Program-made: the position numbers and the translations under genes
The notes under the pieces: model-generated
Seen by the model: the letters and a program-made list of their open reading frames with translations, nothing else
Database searches by the model: none
Told to the model about the DNA's origin: nothing
Shown here: positions 28,420-37,380 of the stretch, piece by piece
Position numbering within the stretch: position 1 is the first letter of the stretch
Layout of the letters: every line of letters starts with the position of its first letter
NCBI RefSeq assembly: GCF_001676875.1
Contig: NZ_JYKA01000021.1
Coordinates: 25,693 to 89,692 of the forward strand
DNA: 64,000 nucleotides
Direction: 5' to 3'
Origin: Chromobacterium subtsugae
Lineage (GTDB): Bacteria > Pseudomonadota > Gammaproteobacteria > Burkholderiales > Chromobacteriaceae

Positions 28420-29799
28420 TCAGCAGCGCATGGCAGCGCCCAGCCGGCTGTAATGCCACCAGGCCAGCGCCATGCACAGCAGGTAAAACAGGAAAAACAT
28501 CGCGAACGCCGGCAAAAAGCCGCCGAACCAGCTCAGCGACGAGCCGAAGGCCTTGGGAATGACGAAACCGCCGAACGCCGCCATCACCGAACTGACATTC
28601 ATCGCCGACGCGCCGCGCCTGCCGCCGCGGGCATAGGCCTGCAACAGGCTTTCGCCGCGCCGCTGCGCCTCGCGCCCGGCCAGCAACAGAAACACCTTGG
28701 GCGCCAATTGATAGGACGAGCCGTTGCCGACGCCGGCCGCGAGGAAAATCAGCTGGAACATGCCGAGAAACAGCCAGAACGAGCCGCCGCTGCCGGCCGA
28801 CGGCAGGCTGAGATACACCCCGACGGTGCCCAGCGCCATCAGGAGATTGCTGGCCACGGTGGCGATGCCGCCGCCGATCCGGTCGCCCATCCAGCCGCCC
28901 AGCGGCCGCGCCAGCGCGCAGGCCATCGGGCCGACGAACAGATAGGGGCTGGCGTCCACTTGCGGAAACATGCTGCGCGCCAGCAGCGGAAAAGCGGCGG
29001 AAAACCCCAGGAAGGTGCCGTAGCTGCCCATGTACAGCAAACAGATGTACCAGGTGTGGGCGTCGCGCATCGCGTCCAGCTGGTCGCGCGGGGTGATGCG
29101 CAGCTTGGGCAGATCGTGCGCGTACAGCAGACAGGCCAGCGCCGCCAGCAGCACCAGCGGCAGCCAGACATAGGCGGCGTTCTGCAGCCAGACGTAATGC
29201 ACGTCGCCGCCCCGGCCCCATACCTGCGGCTCGCCGGCATGCAGGCCGAACAGCGGATAGAGGATGCACAGCGGAATCAGCAATTGCGCCACCGACACGC
29301 CGAGATTGCCCAGCCCCGCGTTGATGCCCATCGCCAGCCCCTTTTCCGACTTGGGGAAAAAGAAGCTGGTATTGGACAAATGCGAAGCGCTGGCGCCGCC
29401 GCCGACGCCGCACAAGCCGGCCACCAGCAGCAATTGCCAGAATGGCGCGGCGATGTCCTGCACCACCGCGCCCACGCCCCAGGCCGGCAGCAACAGCAAC
29501 AGCGTCGACAGGCCCAGCCACAATCCGCCGCCGACCCAGCTCCAGGCCCAGGAATAGATCAGCCGCATCAGCGCCCCCACCAGTGGCGGGATGGACACCA
29601 GCAGGAACTGCTGTTGGTCGGAAATGAGAAAGCCCACCGCCGGCAGATTGACCACCACCATGCTCCACATCATCCAGATGTTGAAATTCAGATGCAGCGA
29701 GAAGGTGGACAGCCACAGATTGCGCCGGGCGATGCCGCGGCCGCGGCTCAGCCAGAAAATGACGTTTTCCGGCTCCCAGCGTTTGATGCTTACGGTCAT
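28420..29799 (-). CDS. NarK-type nitrate/nitrite transporter
   Basis: 459 residues, major facilitator superfamily with about 12 membrane segments. It matches the NarK/NNP group: FNIWMMWSMVVVNLP near residue 40 with the conserved aromatic and Asn residues, the nitrate signature glycine-rich segments AGLCGVGGGASASHLSNTS and AAGVGNGSSYQLAPKVF, and a conserved Arg in helix regions (ALMRLIYS; ALARPLGGWMGDRIGG). It moves nitrate in or exchanges nitrate and nitrite. No nitrate reductase gene is next to it. It lies between smc and zipA, with the tonB-like gene immediately downstream. Confidence 0.9.
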   Translation of the reverse strand: MTVSIKRWEPENVIFWLSRGRGIARRNLWLSTFSLHLNFNIWMMWSMVVVNLPAVGFLISDQQQFLLVSIPPLVGALMRLIYSWAWSWVGGGLWLGLSTLLLLLPAWGVGAVVQDIAAPFWQLLLVAGLCGVGGGASASHLSNTSFFFPKSEKGLAMGINAGLGNLGVSVAQLLIPLCILYPLFGLHAGEPQVWGRGGDVHYVWLQNAAYVWLPLVLLAALACLLYAHDLPKLRITPRDQLDAMRDAHTWYICLLYMGSYGTFLGFSAAFPLLARSMFPQVDASPYLFVGPMACALARPLGGWMGDRIGGGIATVASNLLMALGTVGVYLSLPSAGSGGSFWLFLGMFQLIFLAAGVGNGSSYQLAPKVFLLLAGREAQRRGESLLQAYARGGRRGASAMNVSSVMAAFGGFVIPKAFGSSLSWFGGFLPAFAMFFLFYLLCMALAWWHYSRLGAAMRC

Positions 29800-29949
29800 G
29801 GCTACACTTCCACAATGGCGAGAACGCGCCGGCGGCGAGCGACGACGCGTTCCGTTCGGATCCGCAGAATGGTTTCGATCAGGCCTATCAAGGCGGCGCA
29901 GTATGCCATCCGTCCGCCTCGCGCCCTTTGCGCCGCGTCAATAGTGGAA

Positions 29950-32900
29950 TCAGGCGGTCTCGCGCATCTTCAGCGCTTCGACGATGTCCACCGCGACGAT
30001 GCGGCTGACGCCCTGTTCCTGCATGGTCACCCCCACCAGTTGCTCGGCCATTTCCATGGTCAGGCGGTTATGGGAAATATAGAGGAACTGGGTGCGCTCC
30101 GACATTTGCTTGACCAGGTCGCAGAAGCGGCTGGTGTTGGCGTCGTCCAGCGGCGCGTCCACCTCGTCCAGCAGGCAGAACGGCGCCGGGTTCAGAGAAA
30201 ACAGCGAGAACACCAGGCTCATCGCGGTCAGCGCCTTTTCGCCGCCTGACAGCAGGTGGATGGTGCTGTTCTTCTTGCCCGGCGGCTGGGCGATGATCTG
30301 CACGCCGGCGTCCAGCAAGTCTTCGCCGGTCAGCACCAACTCGGCGCGGCCGCCGCCGAACAGCGTGGGGAAGAATTCGCGCATCTTGGCGTTGACCGCC
30401 TCGTAGGTGGCTTGCAGCATCTCGCGGGTTTCGCCGTCGATCTTGGCGATGGCCTCCTCCAGCGTCGCCATCGCCTGGTTGAGGTCGTCGGACTGGCTGG
30501 CCAGATACTCGCCGCGCTTTTTCGCCTCTTCCAGCTCTTGCAGCGCAGCCAGGTTGACCGCCCCCAGCCCCTCCAGCGCCCGCGCCAGGCGGGCGATTTC
30601 CGCCGCCAGCGCGTTCGGCTTCACCCCTTCGTTGAGATCGGCCAGCAACGCCGCCTCGTCGGCCTCGGCCTGGGCCAGCTCCTCGGCGAAGCGCTCCATC
30701 GCCAGCCTGGCCTCCTGGTGCTTGAGCAGCCAGTCTGAACGCGCCTGGCGCAGCGCCGGCAGCGCGGCGTTGGCTTCCTGCTGGCGCTGGCCCAGCTCGC
30801 GCAGCCGCTCGGTCAGCTGGTTGAGCCGGTCGCGCGCGGCCGCGAGGCCGCCTTCGCGGGACTCGCGCTCGGCCAGCGCCTGCTGCAGCGCCTCTTCCGG
30901 CACCGCCTCGTCGACGGTTTCCGACTCGGCGGCCAGCGTCTCCAGCCGTTCCTGCAGCTGCTCGTCGCGGTCGGCCAGCTCGCGGCCGCGGCGCGACAGT
31001 TCGGCCACCTTCTGCTCGGCGCTGTGAAGCGCCAGCTTGATCTCGTGCAGCACGCGCTCGGCGTCGCGCGCCTTGTTGCGCGCCAGTTGCAGGCCGGTTT
31101 CGGCATTCAGCCGGTCCAGCCTCACCTCTTCCAGCTGCAGCGCCAGTTCCTCCAGCGTCAGCGCCGCTTCCTCGCCCATCAGTTCGGCCTCGGCGATGCC
31201 GTCGTCGGCGTGCGCGCGCTCTTCCGCGATGCGCTGGCGCTCGGCCTCGATCGCCGACAAGCGCGCCGCGCCCTGGCGCGCCGCCTGGTCCAGCTTGACG
31301 TGCTCCAGCGTGGCGGCGTTCAGCTCCGCCTCCAGCCGGGTCAGCGAGCCCTTCTGGCCGCGCACCGCCTCGGCCAGCATATTGCCCATGCTCAAGAGGC
31401 TGTCGCGCTTCTTCTGCATCGCTTCGATTTCCGGCCGCCAGGCCTCGGCGCGGGCGCTGGCTTCGTCCAGCTGCCGCTTGCGCGCCATCAGGCCGTCGCC
31501 GCTGGCTTCGGCGTGGTAGCGCACGCTGGCGGCATCGACACGATGGCCCTCCGGCGTCAGCCAGCATTCGCCGGCCGCCAATTCGCCGCGGCGCGCCAAA
31601 GCGGCATCCAGCGTGTCGGCCAGGTACACGCCGGCCAGCCAGTCGCCCAGCGCGGCATCGAACGGCGCTTGCGCCTTGACCTCGGCCAATAGAGCCGGCC
31701 AGCTTCGCGCCGGCAATCCGGCGGCGGCCGCGCGCTTGCCGTCCACCAGAACCAGCGCGGCGGGCGGCTGCCCGGCCGGCAGCGCGGCGGCGCGGGCGGA
31801 CAGGCGTTCGCCCAGCGCCGCTTCCAGCGCCTGCTGCCAGCGCGCGTCGATCTGCAGCGACTGCCACAGTTGCGGCGCGTCGGCCAGGCCATGCTGTTCC
31901 AGCCAGCCGGCCAGTTGCTCGCCGGCCGCCTCGCGCTGCAGCAGCGCCGCCAGCGCGGCGGCCTCTGCCTCGGCGCGCGCCAGCTCGGTGCGCTTGGCCG
32001 CCAGCTGCTGGTCCAGTTTTTCGCGCTCGGCAGCCAGGTCGGCCTGTTTGGCCTCGTCGGCCACCAGCCGCGCCCGCACCGCGTCCAGCGCGGCCCTGGC
32101 CTTGGCCACTTCCTGCTGCGCCGCTTCCAGCGCGGCGTGCTCCGGCAGGTTCAGGTCCGACAATTCGCGCGTCAGCGCGGCGTCGCGGCCGGCCAGTTGC
32201 TGCATGCCGCGCTGCCAGTGTTCGATCTTCTGCCGCGACAGGTCGCGCTCGCGGGTGAGGTTGGCCTGCTGGGCCACCATCTGCGACTGCCGCTGGTCCA
32301 GCACGCGGAAGGCGGCCTCGGCGCCCGGCAGTTCGTCGGCGCCGTCCTCCAGCGCCATCTGCGCCTCTTCCTGCCTGAGCTGCGCCTCTTCCAGCCGCGG
32401 CAGCCAATCGTCCAGCTCGGCCTCCACCTGCTGGCGGTTGTCGGCCAGTTGCTGGCGTTCGCTGCGCGCCGCCGCCAGGTCGCGCTCCAGCCGCTGCCGG
32501 CTCTGCTCGCGGTGGCGCTGCGCCTCTTCCAGCCGCGCCAGCTGCGCGTTGGCCTCGAACAGCTGCTGCTGCGCCTCGTGCACCGCGTCGCTGGCGGCGA
32601 AATGGCTTTCGCGCACCGTCTCCTGTTCGGTTTCCAGGTGGGTGGCCGCGCTCTCCAGCGCCGCCTCCTCGGTTTCGATGCGCGCCAGCTCGGCGCGGGC
32701 GGCCGCCTCGTTGCGCGCCGCCTCCTCGCGCCGCGCCAGCGCCAGCAGGTTCTGCTTGTGGGTCAGCGCGCCCTTGAGGTCGTGATACTGGGACGCCACT
32801 TCAGCCTGCTCCGACAGGCGCTCCACTTGGCGCTCCAGCTCCTGCTGCAGGTCGGCGATGCGCTCCAGGTTGGCGCGGGTGTCGGTCAGGCGGTTTTCTG

Positions 32901-33438
32901 TCTCGCGGCGGCGCTCCTTGTACTTGGACACGCCGGCCGCCTCTTCCAGATAGGCGCGCAGCTCTTCCGGCCGCGCCTCGATGATGCGCGAGATCATGCC
33001 CTGCTCGATCACCGCGTAGCCGCGCGCGCCGACGCCGGTGCCGAGGAACAGGTCGGTGATGTCGCGCCGCCGCACCTGCTGGTTGTTGATGTAGTAGCTG
33101 GATTCGCCCTGGCGGGTCAGCACCCGCTTGATCGCCACTTCGGCGTACTGGCCCCAGGGGCCGGTCAACTGGCCGTCGGCGTTGTCGAACACCAGCTCGA
33201 CCGACGCCCGCGACACCGGCTTGCGAGTGGACGAGCCGTTGAAGATCACGTCCTGCATCGACTCGCCGCGCAACTGCTTGGCGGACGATTCGCCCAATAC
33301 CCAGCGCACGGCGTCGATCACATTGGACTTGCCGCAGCCGTTGGGGCCGATCACCGCCACCAGTTGGCCCGGCACCGCGATGCTGGTGGGGTCGACAAAT
33401 GACTTGAAACCGGCAAGCTTGATATGGGTCAGGCGCAA
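29950..33438 (-). CDS. smc: Chromosome segregation protein SMC
   Basis: 1162 residues, full length. Walker A is GPNGCGKSN at 31-39. Long coiled coils run to a hinge in the middle (around 500-640) and back. The C-terminal head has the signature LLSGGEKALTAMSL and Walker B FCLLDEVDAPLDDANTSRF. It organises and segregates chromosomes with ScpA/ScpB. It stands 3.1 kb from zipA instead of directly upstream. ATG at 33438 gives the usual MRLTHIKLAGFKSF start. Confidence 0.97.
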   Translation of the reverse strand: MRLTHIKLAGFKSFVDPTSIAVPGQLVAVIGPNGCGKSNVIDAVRWVLGESSAKQLRGESMQDVIFNGSSTRKPVSRASVELVFDNADGQLTGPWGQYAEVAIKRVLTRQGESSYYINNQQVRRRDITDLFLGTGVGARGYAVIEQGMISRIIEARPEELRAYLEEAAGVSKYKERRRETENRLTDTRANLERIADLQQELERQVERLSEQAEVASQYHDLKGALTHKQNLLALARREEAARNEAAARAELARIETEEAALESAATHLETEQETVRESHFAASDAVHEAQQQLFEANAQLARLEEAQRHREQSRQRLERDLAAARSERQQLADNRQQVEAELDDWLPRLEEAQLRQEEAQMALEDGADELPGAEAAFRVLDQRQSQMVAQQANLTRERDLSRQKIEHWQRGMQQLAGRDAALTRELSDLNLPEHAALEAAQQEVAKARAALDAVRARLVADEAKQADLAAEREKLDQQLAAKRTELARAEAEAAALAALLQREAAGEQLAGWLEQHGLADAPQLWQSLQIDARWQQALEAALGERLSARAAALPAGQPPAALVLVDGKRAAAAGLPARSWPALLAEVKAQAPFDAALGDWLAGVYLADTLDAALARRGELAAGECWLTPEGHRVDAASVRYHAEASGDGLMARKRQLDEASARAEAWRPEIEAMQKKRDSLLSMGNMLAEAVRGQKGSLTRLEAELNAATLEHVKLDQAARQGAARLSAIEAERQRIAEERAHADDGIAEAELMGEEAALTLEELALQLEEVRLDRLNAETGLQLARNKARDAERVLHEIKLALHSAEQKVAELSRRGRELADRDEQLQERLETLAAESETVDEAVPEEALQQALAERESREGGLAAARDRLNQLTERLRELGQRQQEANAALPALRQARSDWLLKHQEARLAMERFAEELAQAEADEAALLADLNEGVKPNALAAEIARLARALEGLGAVNLAALQELEEAKKRGEYLASQSDDLNQAMATLEEAIAKIDGETREMLQATYEAVNAKMREFFPTLFGGGRAELVLTGEDLLDAGVQIIAQPPGKKNSTIHLLSGGEKALTAMSLVFSLFSLNPAPFCLLDEVDAPLDDANTSRFCDLVKQMSERTQFLYISHNRLTMEMAEQLVGVTMQEQGVSRIVAVDIVEALKMRETA

Positions 33439-33583
33439 GACATCCTCACTGCTCGTATGTAGAGATTAAGCCAAAGCGGCATTTTATCAGGCCCGCCGCG
33501 CCAGCGGTGCGGCATGGCGGCCCCGGCCGCGCCGGCGAATTTGCGCTGGCCTGGGGCTGGGGCAGTTGTGCCATAATGGCCGT

Positions 33584-34144
33584 ATGGAACCCTTATCGCT
33601 GTGCAATCATTTCCTGATCGCCATGCCCGGCATGGGCGATCCGCTGTTTGCCAAGTCGCTGGTCTACCTGTGCGAGCACGGCGAACACGGCGCCATGGGC
33701 CTGATCGTCAACAAGCCGTCCGGCATCGCCATGGCGCAGCTGTTCGACCAGATCGATCTGCCGCTGGACGACGAGGACACCCGCACCGGGGTGGTCTACT
33801 TCGGCGGCCCGGTGCAGCCGGACCGCGGCTTCGTGCTGCACCAACCCTCCGGCAACTGGCAGTCCAGCCTGATGGTCACCGACGACATCGCGCTGACCAC
33901 CTCCAAGGACGTGCTGGCGGCGGTGTCCGAAGGCCGCAAGCCCGAGCGGCTGCTGATCTCGCTGGGTTACGCCGGCTGGTCGGAAGGCCAGCTGGAGCAG
34001 GAAATCGCCGACAACGGCTGGCTGACGGTGCCGGCCGACCCCGCCATCATCTTCGAACTGCCCTGCGAAGCCCGCTACGACGCCGCGATGGCGCTGCTGG
34101 GCATCGACCCCACCCTGCTGTCGTCGGAAGTCGGCCATGCCTGA
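33584..34144 (+). CDS. yqgE: UPF0301/AlgH family protein YqgE
   Basis: 186 residues, family of unknown biochemical role. Typical blocks: [36 protein letters not shown], then [29 protein letters not shown] and NGWLTVPAD. The gene overlaps ruvX by 8 bases, the widespread yqgE-ruvX pair. ATG at 33584 is the only start that gives the family N-terminus. No Shine-Dalgarno sequence precedes it, and a CATAAT hexamer ends 7 bases upstream, so a leaderless transcript is possible. Confidence 0.93.
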   Translation: MEPLSLCNHFLIAMPGMGDPLFAKSLVYLCEHGEHGAMGLIVNKPSGIAMAQLFDQIDLPLDDEDTRTGVVYFGGPVQPDRGFVLHQPSGNWQSSLMVTDDIALTTSKDVLAAVSEGRKPERLLISLGYAGWSEGQLEQEIADNGWLTVPADPAIIFELPCEARYDAAMALLGIDPTLLSSEVGHA

Positions 34145-34568
34145 AGGTTGCGTGCTGGCTTTTGATTTCGGCGAGCGCCGCATCGGCGTCGCCGTCGGCG
34201 ACGCGATGCTGGGCATCCCCCACCCGCTGGCTACCATAGACACCGCCGTCACCGACGAGCGCTTCGCCGCCATCGGCAAACTGATAGGCGAATGGCAGCC
34301 GGCTCAGTTGGTGGTGGGCCTGCCCATGCACCCGGACGGCGTCGAACACGAAATGAGCGCGCTGGCGCGCCGCTTCGCCAACCGGCTCAAAGGCCGCTTC
34401 GGCCTGCCGGTATGGCTGGTGGACGAGCGCTATACCTCGGTGATCGCCGAGCAGCTGCTGGAAGAGGCCGGCGTCAAGAAAGGACGCAAGCAAAAACCGG
34501 CGCTGGACCAGGTGGCCGCGCAGGCCATCCTCGCCGGCTGGTTCGAGCAGCCGGGCACCGCAGTTTGA
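34137..34568 (+). CDS. ruvX: Putative Holliday-junction resolvase / pre-16S rRNA nuclease RuvX (YqgF)
   Basis: 143 residues, RNase H fold. Catalytic acidic residues: Asp in [16 protein letters not shown], Glu in WLVDERYTS and Asp in [13 protein letters not shown]. coli YqgF takes part in 16S rRNA 5'-end maturation; the resolvase role is a family assignment. It is translationally coupled at both ends: 8 bases overlap with yqgE, and a TGATG overlap with the next gene. Confidence 0.94.
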   Translation: MPEGCVLAFDFGERRIGVAVGDAMLGIPHPLATIDTAVTDERFAAIGKLIGEWQPAQLVVGLPMHPDGVEHEMSALARRFANRLKGRFGLPVWLVDERYTSVIAEQLLEEAGVKKGRKQKPALDQVAAQAILAGWFEQPGTAV

Positions 34569-35026
34569 TGCCGGCCAGGCTCTTCGCCCTGCTGCTGCTC
34601 GCCGCCAGCGTCGCCGGCTTCTGCTGGTTGTGGCGCCAGGCGCAGCTGGCCAACGCGGCGCGCGATTGGCCGATCGCGGCCGGCGTCGTGGAGCGCAGCG
34701 CGGTGGAATGGCGGCAGCGCCGCGGCGGCGACAACAGCGATCAGCGCGAGTACCGCGCCGACGTCGTCTACCGCTACCAGGCCGGCGGCCAGCACTACCG
34801 CGCCGGCAATATCCGCATCCCCGACGCCGGCTTCGGCGGCAGCCAGACGCTGGCCCAGGATACCGTCAGCCGCTATCCCGCCGGCGCGGCGGTGCAGGTG
34901 CGCTACAACCCCGCCAAACCGCAGCAAGCCTGCCTGGAGACCGGCGCGCACTGGAGCCTGAGCGCCGGCCAGTTGCTGATGCTGCTGTTCGCCGCCGCCG
35001 GCGTCGCCCTGCTGCTCCGCCGCTGA
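34568..35026 (+). CDS. Membrane protein of the DUF3592 type
   Basis: 152 residues. Two membrane segments, at the N-terminus (about 4-22) and the C-terminus (about 131-149), flank a beta-rich domain with the DUF3592 pattern: IAAGVVERSAV near the start, then RADVVYRYQAGGQHYRAGNI, and AAVQVRYNPAKPQQACLE before the second segment. Function unknown. The ATG overlaps the ruvX stop, so it is the third gene of the yqgE-ruvX transcript. Confidence 0.78.
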   Translation: MPARLFALLLLAASVAGFCWLWRQAQLANAARDWPIAAGVVERSAVEWRQRRGGDNSDQREYRADVVYRYQAGGQHYRAGNIRIPDAGFGGSQTLAQDTVSRYPAGAAVQVRYNPAKPQQACLETGAHWSLSAGQLLMLLFAAAGVALLLRR

Positions 35027-35169
35027 GCCCTTCGCCACCGGGCGCCCGGTTCCCCTGCCAGAGAATCTCCGCAAGCCATTGTTTTGTTAGAAGCTATTAA
35101 GCGCCATTGAGTCGGGCCGGCAAACTGGCGATACTGATAGCGATGGCAGATTCAGCGGAGGGCCCCGCC

Positions 35170-35610
35170 ATGAGCATCAGTCAAACCACGCAGATTTCAC
35201 TGGCGAGCGCCGCCTTGCTCAACGGCGGCACCGTGCCGTCGCCGGTGGTGCAAAACGGCAACGCCACGCAGGCGCTGGCCGCCCAGGCGGCCCAGCTGTC
35301 GCAGGAGTCCAGCGTGGTGACGCTGCTGGGCGGCGGCGACAGCAGCGGCGCCACCTACGACCCCGCCGGCATGCTCAACGGCTTCGCCACCGCCGGCGTG
35401 CTGCAAGGCAGCGCGCTGAGCCCGAGCAGCGGCGAAAGCGCGCAGGACAGCACCGATCAGCAGGTGCTGGACCAAACGCTGGGCGTCAGCGGCGCCGCAT
35501 CGTCCGGCCTCAACGGCAACTGGGCGACGGTGCTGCAAAGCAATCCGGCGCTGGCCGGCCAGGCGGTGGCGGACAGCACCAACGGCAATATCGTCGACAC
35601 CCTGGCCTAG
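35170..35610 (+). CDS. Hypothetical Ser/Gly/Ala-rich protein
   Basis: 146 residues, no Cys, no membrane segment, no clear signal peptide. Low-complexity composition rich in Ser, Gly, Ala, Gln and Asn; family not recognised. GGAGGG lies 7 bases before ATG 35170, and a strong terminator follows 12 bases after the stop, so this is very likely a real single gene. The composition resembles secreted or surface-associated proteins, but no export signal is evident. Confidence 0.7.
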   Translation: MSISQTTQISLASAALLNGGTVPSPVVQNGNATQALAAQAAQLSQESSVVTLLGGGDSSGATYDPAGMLNGFATAGVLQGSALSPSSGESAQDSTDQQVLDQTLGVSGAASSGLNGNWATVLQSNPALAGQAVADSTNGNIVDTLA

Positions 35611-35621
35611 CGCCGGCCATG

Positions 35622-35650
35622 AAAAAAGCCCGGAATGCTCCGGGCTTTTT
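35622..35650. terminator. Bidirectional terminator
   Basis: Six A, stem GCCCGGA / TCCGGGC with loop ATGC, then five T. It lies between the converging hypothetical gene (+) and rbgA (-). Confidence 0.9.
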
Positions 35651-35658
35651 CGCGGGCC

Positions 35659-36594
35659 TCAGCGGCTGCCCTGCTTGCGGCTTTCCTTCTCTTTCAGCTT
35701 TTCCTCGCGCAGGATCGCGCGCTCGGCGGCGATGGCCTTCGCGCGCTTTTCCCACGCCAGCCATTCATCCGGGCGCTCCAGCGTGATGCGGCCGACCTGG
35801 CCGTCGCGGAAGTCGGTCAGCACGATCTCCGCCGCCTTCTGCATATTGATGCGGCCGCCGGACAGCACCGCGCCGCGCTTCCTGCCTATCATTTCCAGCA
35901 CCTGCCAGTCCTGCCGGCCCTCCACGTCGTCCAGCTTGTAGCGCGCGCTCAATTCCGGCGCGTAATGGACCAGCAGATACTTCAGCAGCTCCAGCGTCAC
36001 CTCTTCCTCGTCCATCGCGTTGCGGCCCACCGCGCCGCTGGCGGCCAAATTGTAGCCGCCCTCCTCCACCTCGATCTTCGGCCACAGCATGCCGGGGGTG
36101 TCGAACAGTTCGAAGTCGTCGGCCAGGATGATGCGCTGCTCGTTCTTGGTGACGCCCGGCATATTACCGGTCTTGGCGATCTTGCGGCTGGACATGCTGT
36201 TGATCAGCGTGGATTTCCCTACGTTGGGAATGCCGCAGATCAGCACCCTGAGCGGCTTTTCCAGGCCGCCGCGGTTGGGCGCCAGCTCGCGGCAGGCCGC
36301 CACCAGCTTCTGCGCCGGCGCGCGCTCGCCGGCGTCCATGCCCAGCGCCTGGGTATGGGGCTTGGCGTTGTACCAGGCCAGCCACTGCTGGGTGATGGCC
36401 GGGTCGGCCAGGTCCTGCTTGTTCAAGATCATCAGCCGCGGCTTGCCCTTCGCCATGCGGGCCAGCATCGGATTGGCGCTGGAAGCCGGCAGGCGGGCGT
36501 CCAGCAGCTCGATCACGACATCGATTTCTTTCAGGCGCTCGGTAATATCCTTGCGCGCCTTGTTCATATGGCCGGGGAACCATTGGATTGCCAT
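35659..36594 (-). CDS. rbgA: Ribosome biogenesis GTPase RbgA/YlqF
   Basis: 311 residues. Circularly permuted GTPase: G4 NKQD at 58-61 comes before G1 GIPNVGKST at 121-129 and G3 DTPG at 165-168. The N-terminal IQWFPGHMNKARKDI with its His is typical. It acts in assembly of the large ribosomal subunit. The C-terminal helical domain ends in a Lys/Arg/Glu-rich tail. ATG at 36594 is preferred over an in-frame TTG two codons upstream. The gene lies 2 bases downstream of the DUF3820 gene. Confidence 0.94.
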   Translation of the reverse strand: MAIQWFPGHMNKARKDITERLKEIDVVIELLDARLPASSANPMLARMAKGKPRLMILNKQDLADPAITQQWLAWYNAKPHTQALGMDAGERAPAQKLVAACRELAPNRGGLEKPLRVLICGIPNVGKSTLINSMSSRKIAKTGNMPGVTKNEQRIILADDFELFDTPGMLWPKIEVEEGGYNLAASGAVGRNAMDEEEVTLELLKYLLVHYAPELSARYKLDDVEGRQDWQVLEMIGRKRGAVLSGGRINMQKAAEIVLTDFRDGQVGRITLERPDEWLAWEKRAKAIAAERAILREEKLKEKESRKQGSR

Positions 36595-36596
36595 TG

Positions 36597-36809
36597 TCAA
36601 CGCTTTCTAATCGGGTCCAGCAGATAAGTCAGACCATTGTGGTCGAGTTCTTGCATCAGTTGCAGCAGCCGGCCGATCTCGCCGGGCGGAAAGCCTTCGC
36701 GGGCGAACCAGTTCAGGTAGTTGCCCGGCAGTTCGCAAATCAGGGTGCCCTTGTGCTTGCCGAAAGGCATGACGCGGGTGGTGAGGCTGAGCAGGTCTTC
36801 GGCTTGCAT
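36597..36809 (-). CDS. DUF3820 family small protein
   Basis: 70 residues. It matches the DUF3820 pattern: MPFGKHKGTLICELPGNYLNWFAREGFPPGEIGRLLQ. It resembles the small nuclease-associated modules found next to exonuclease domains, but its function is not established. ATG at 36809 is chosen since the family begins shortly before the MPFGKHKG motif; a longer frame upstream is not supported. It is probably co-transcribed with rbgA. Confidence 0.8.
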   Translation of the reverse strand: MQAEDLLSLTTRVMPFGKHKGTLICELPGNYLNWFAREGFPPGEIGRLLQLMQELDHNGLTYLLDPIRKR

Positions 36810-37017
36810 GATGGCAGGTATAGATTGAGGCTGGGCATTGTGCCAAAGCCGGCCAGCGCCGGCCAGGCTTGATATGGCGCAATCACGCAGCGGGTTTCGC
36901 TTTGGGCCGGCGCGGCGGCGATTTAGCATGTCGGCGCGACACCTGCGGCCGGCGCTGGTCCGGCCAGGCTTTTCGGTTCGCGCAGAGCCGTTTGCGGGCG
37001 CTTCGGCGCCCGCCTTT

Positions 37018-37362
37018 TCACGGCTGCGGCATGGGCTTGCGGTCGTTGAAATACAGGAAGCCCTTCACCACGCGGTAGATGTACCAAACCCACACCGCGA
37101 ACAGCACTACGCCGCCCACCAACAGCCACAGCGTGGCGAAGCCGACGACATAGCCGAGCAGGGCCAGCCAGAAGGTGCGGATCTGCCATTCGAAATGGCT
37201 TTCGTACAAGGTGCCGCGCACATCGTCGCGCTTCACGTAGTTGATGATCACGCCGACCAGCGCGGTGACGCCGACCAGCAGGCTGACCGCCTGCAGGATG
37301 TACACCGCCAGCGTCAGATTGTTCAGCTTGCGTTCGCCTTCGTCGTGCAGCTCCAGCTCCAT
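37018..37362 (-). CDS. Small integral membrane protein (DUF4870-like)
   Basis: 114 residues. Three hydrophobic segments at about 18-42, 62-82 and 84-103. A central polar loop reads NYVKRDDVRGTLYESHFEWQIRTFW, a pattern found in DUF4870-type membrane proteins of Neisseriales, where conserved His, Glu and Arg stand between helices. Function unknown. It lies 18 bases downstream of the next gene on the same strand. A GCGGGCGC-TTCG-GCGCCCGC stem follows at 36994-37013 without a proper T-run on this strand. Confidence 0.78.
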   Translation of the reverse strand: MELELHDEGERKLNNLTLAVYILQAVSLLVGVTALVGVIINYVKRDDVRGTLYESHFEWQIRTFWLALLGYVVGFATLWLLVGGVVLFAVWVWYIYRVVKGFLYFNDRKPMPQP

Positions 37363-37380
37363 GCATCTTCTCCCGCGGGG

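Noticed and set aside
27734..29815. Longer version of the tonB-like gene reaching to 29815
   Set aside because: The extension is an out-of-frame shadow of narK; the anchor-bearing start is at 28411.
36994..37013. GCGGGCGC-TTCG-GCGCCCGC hairpin considered as a terminator
   Set aside because: Its T-rich tail is on the plus strand, where no gene ends; on the minus strand it lacks a T-run.
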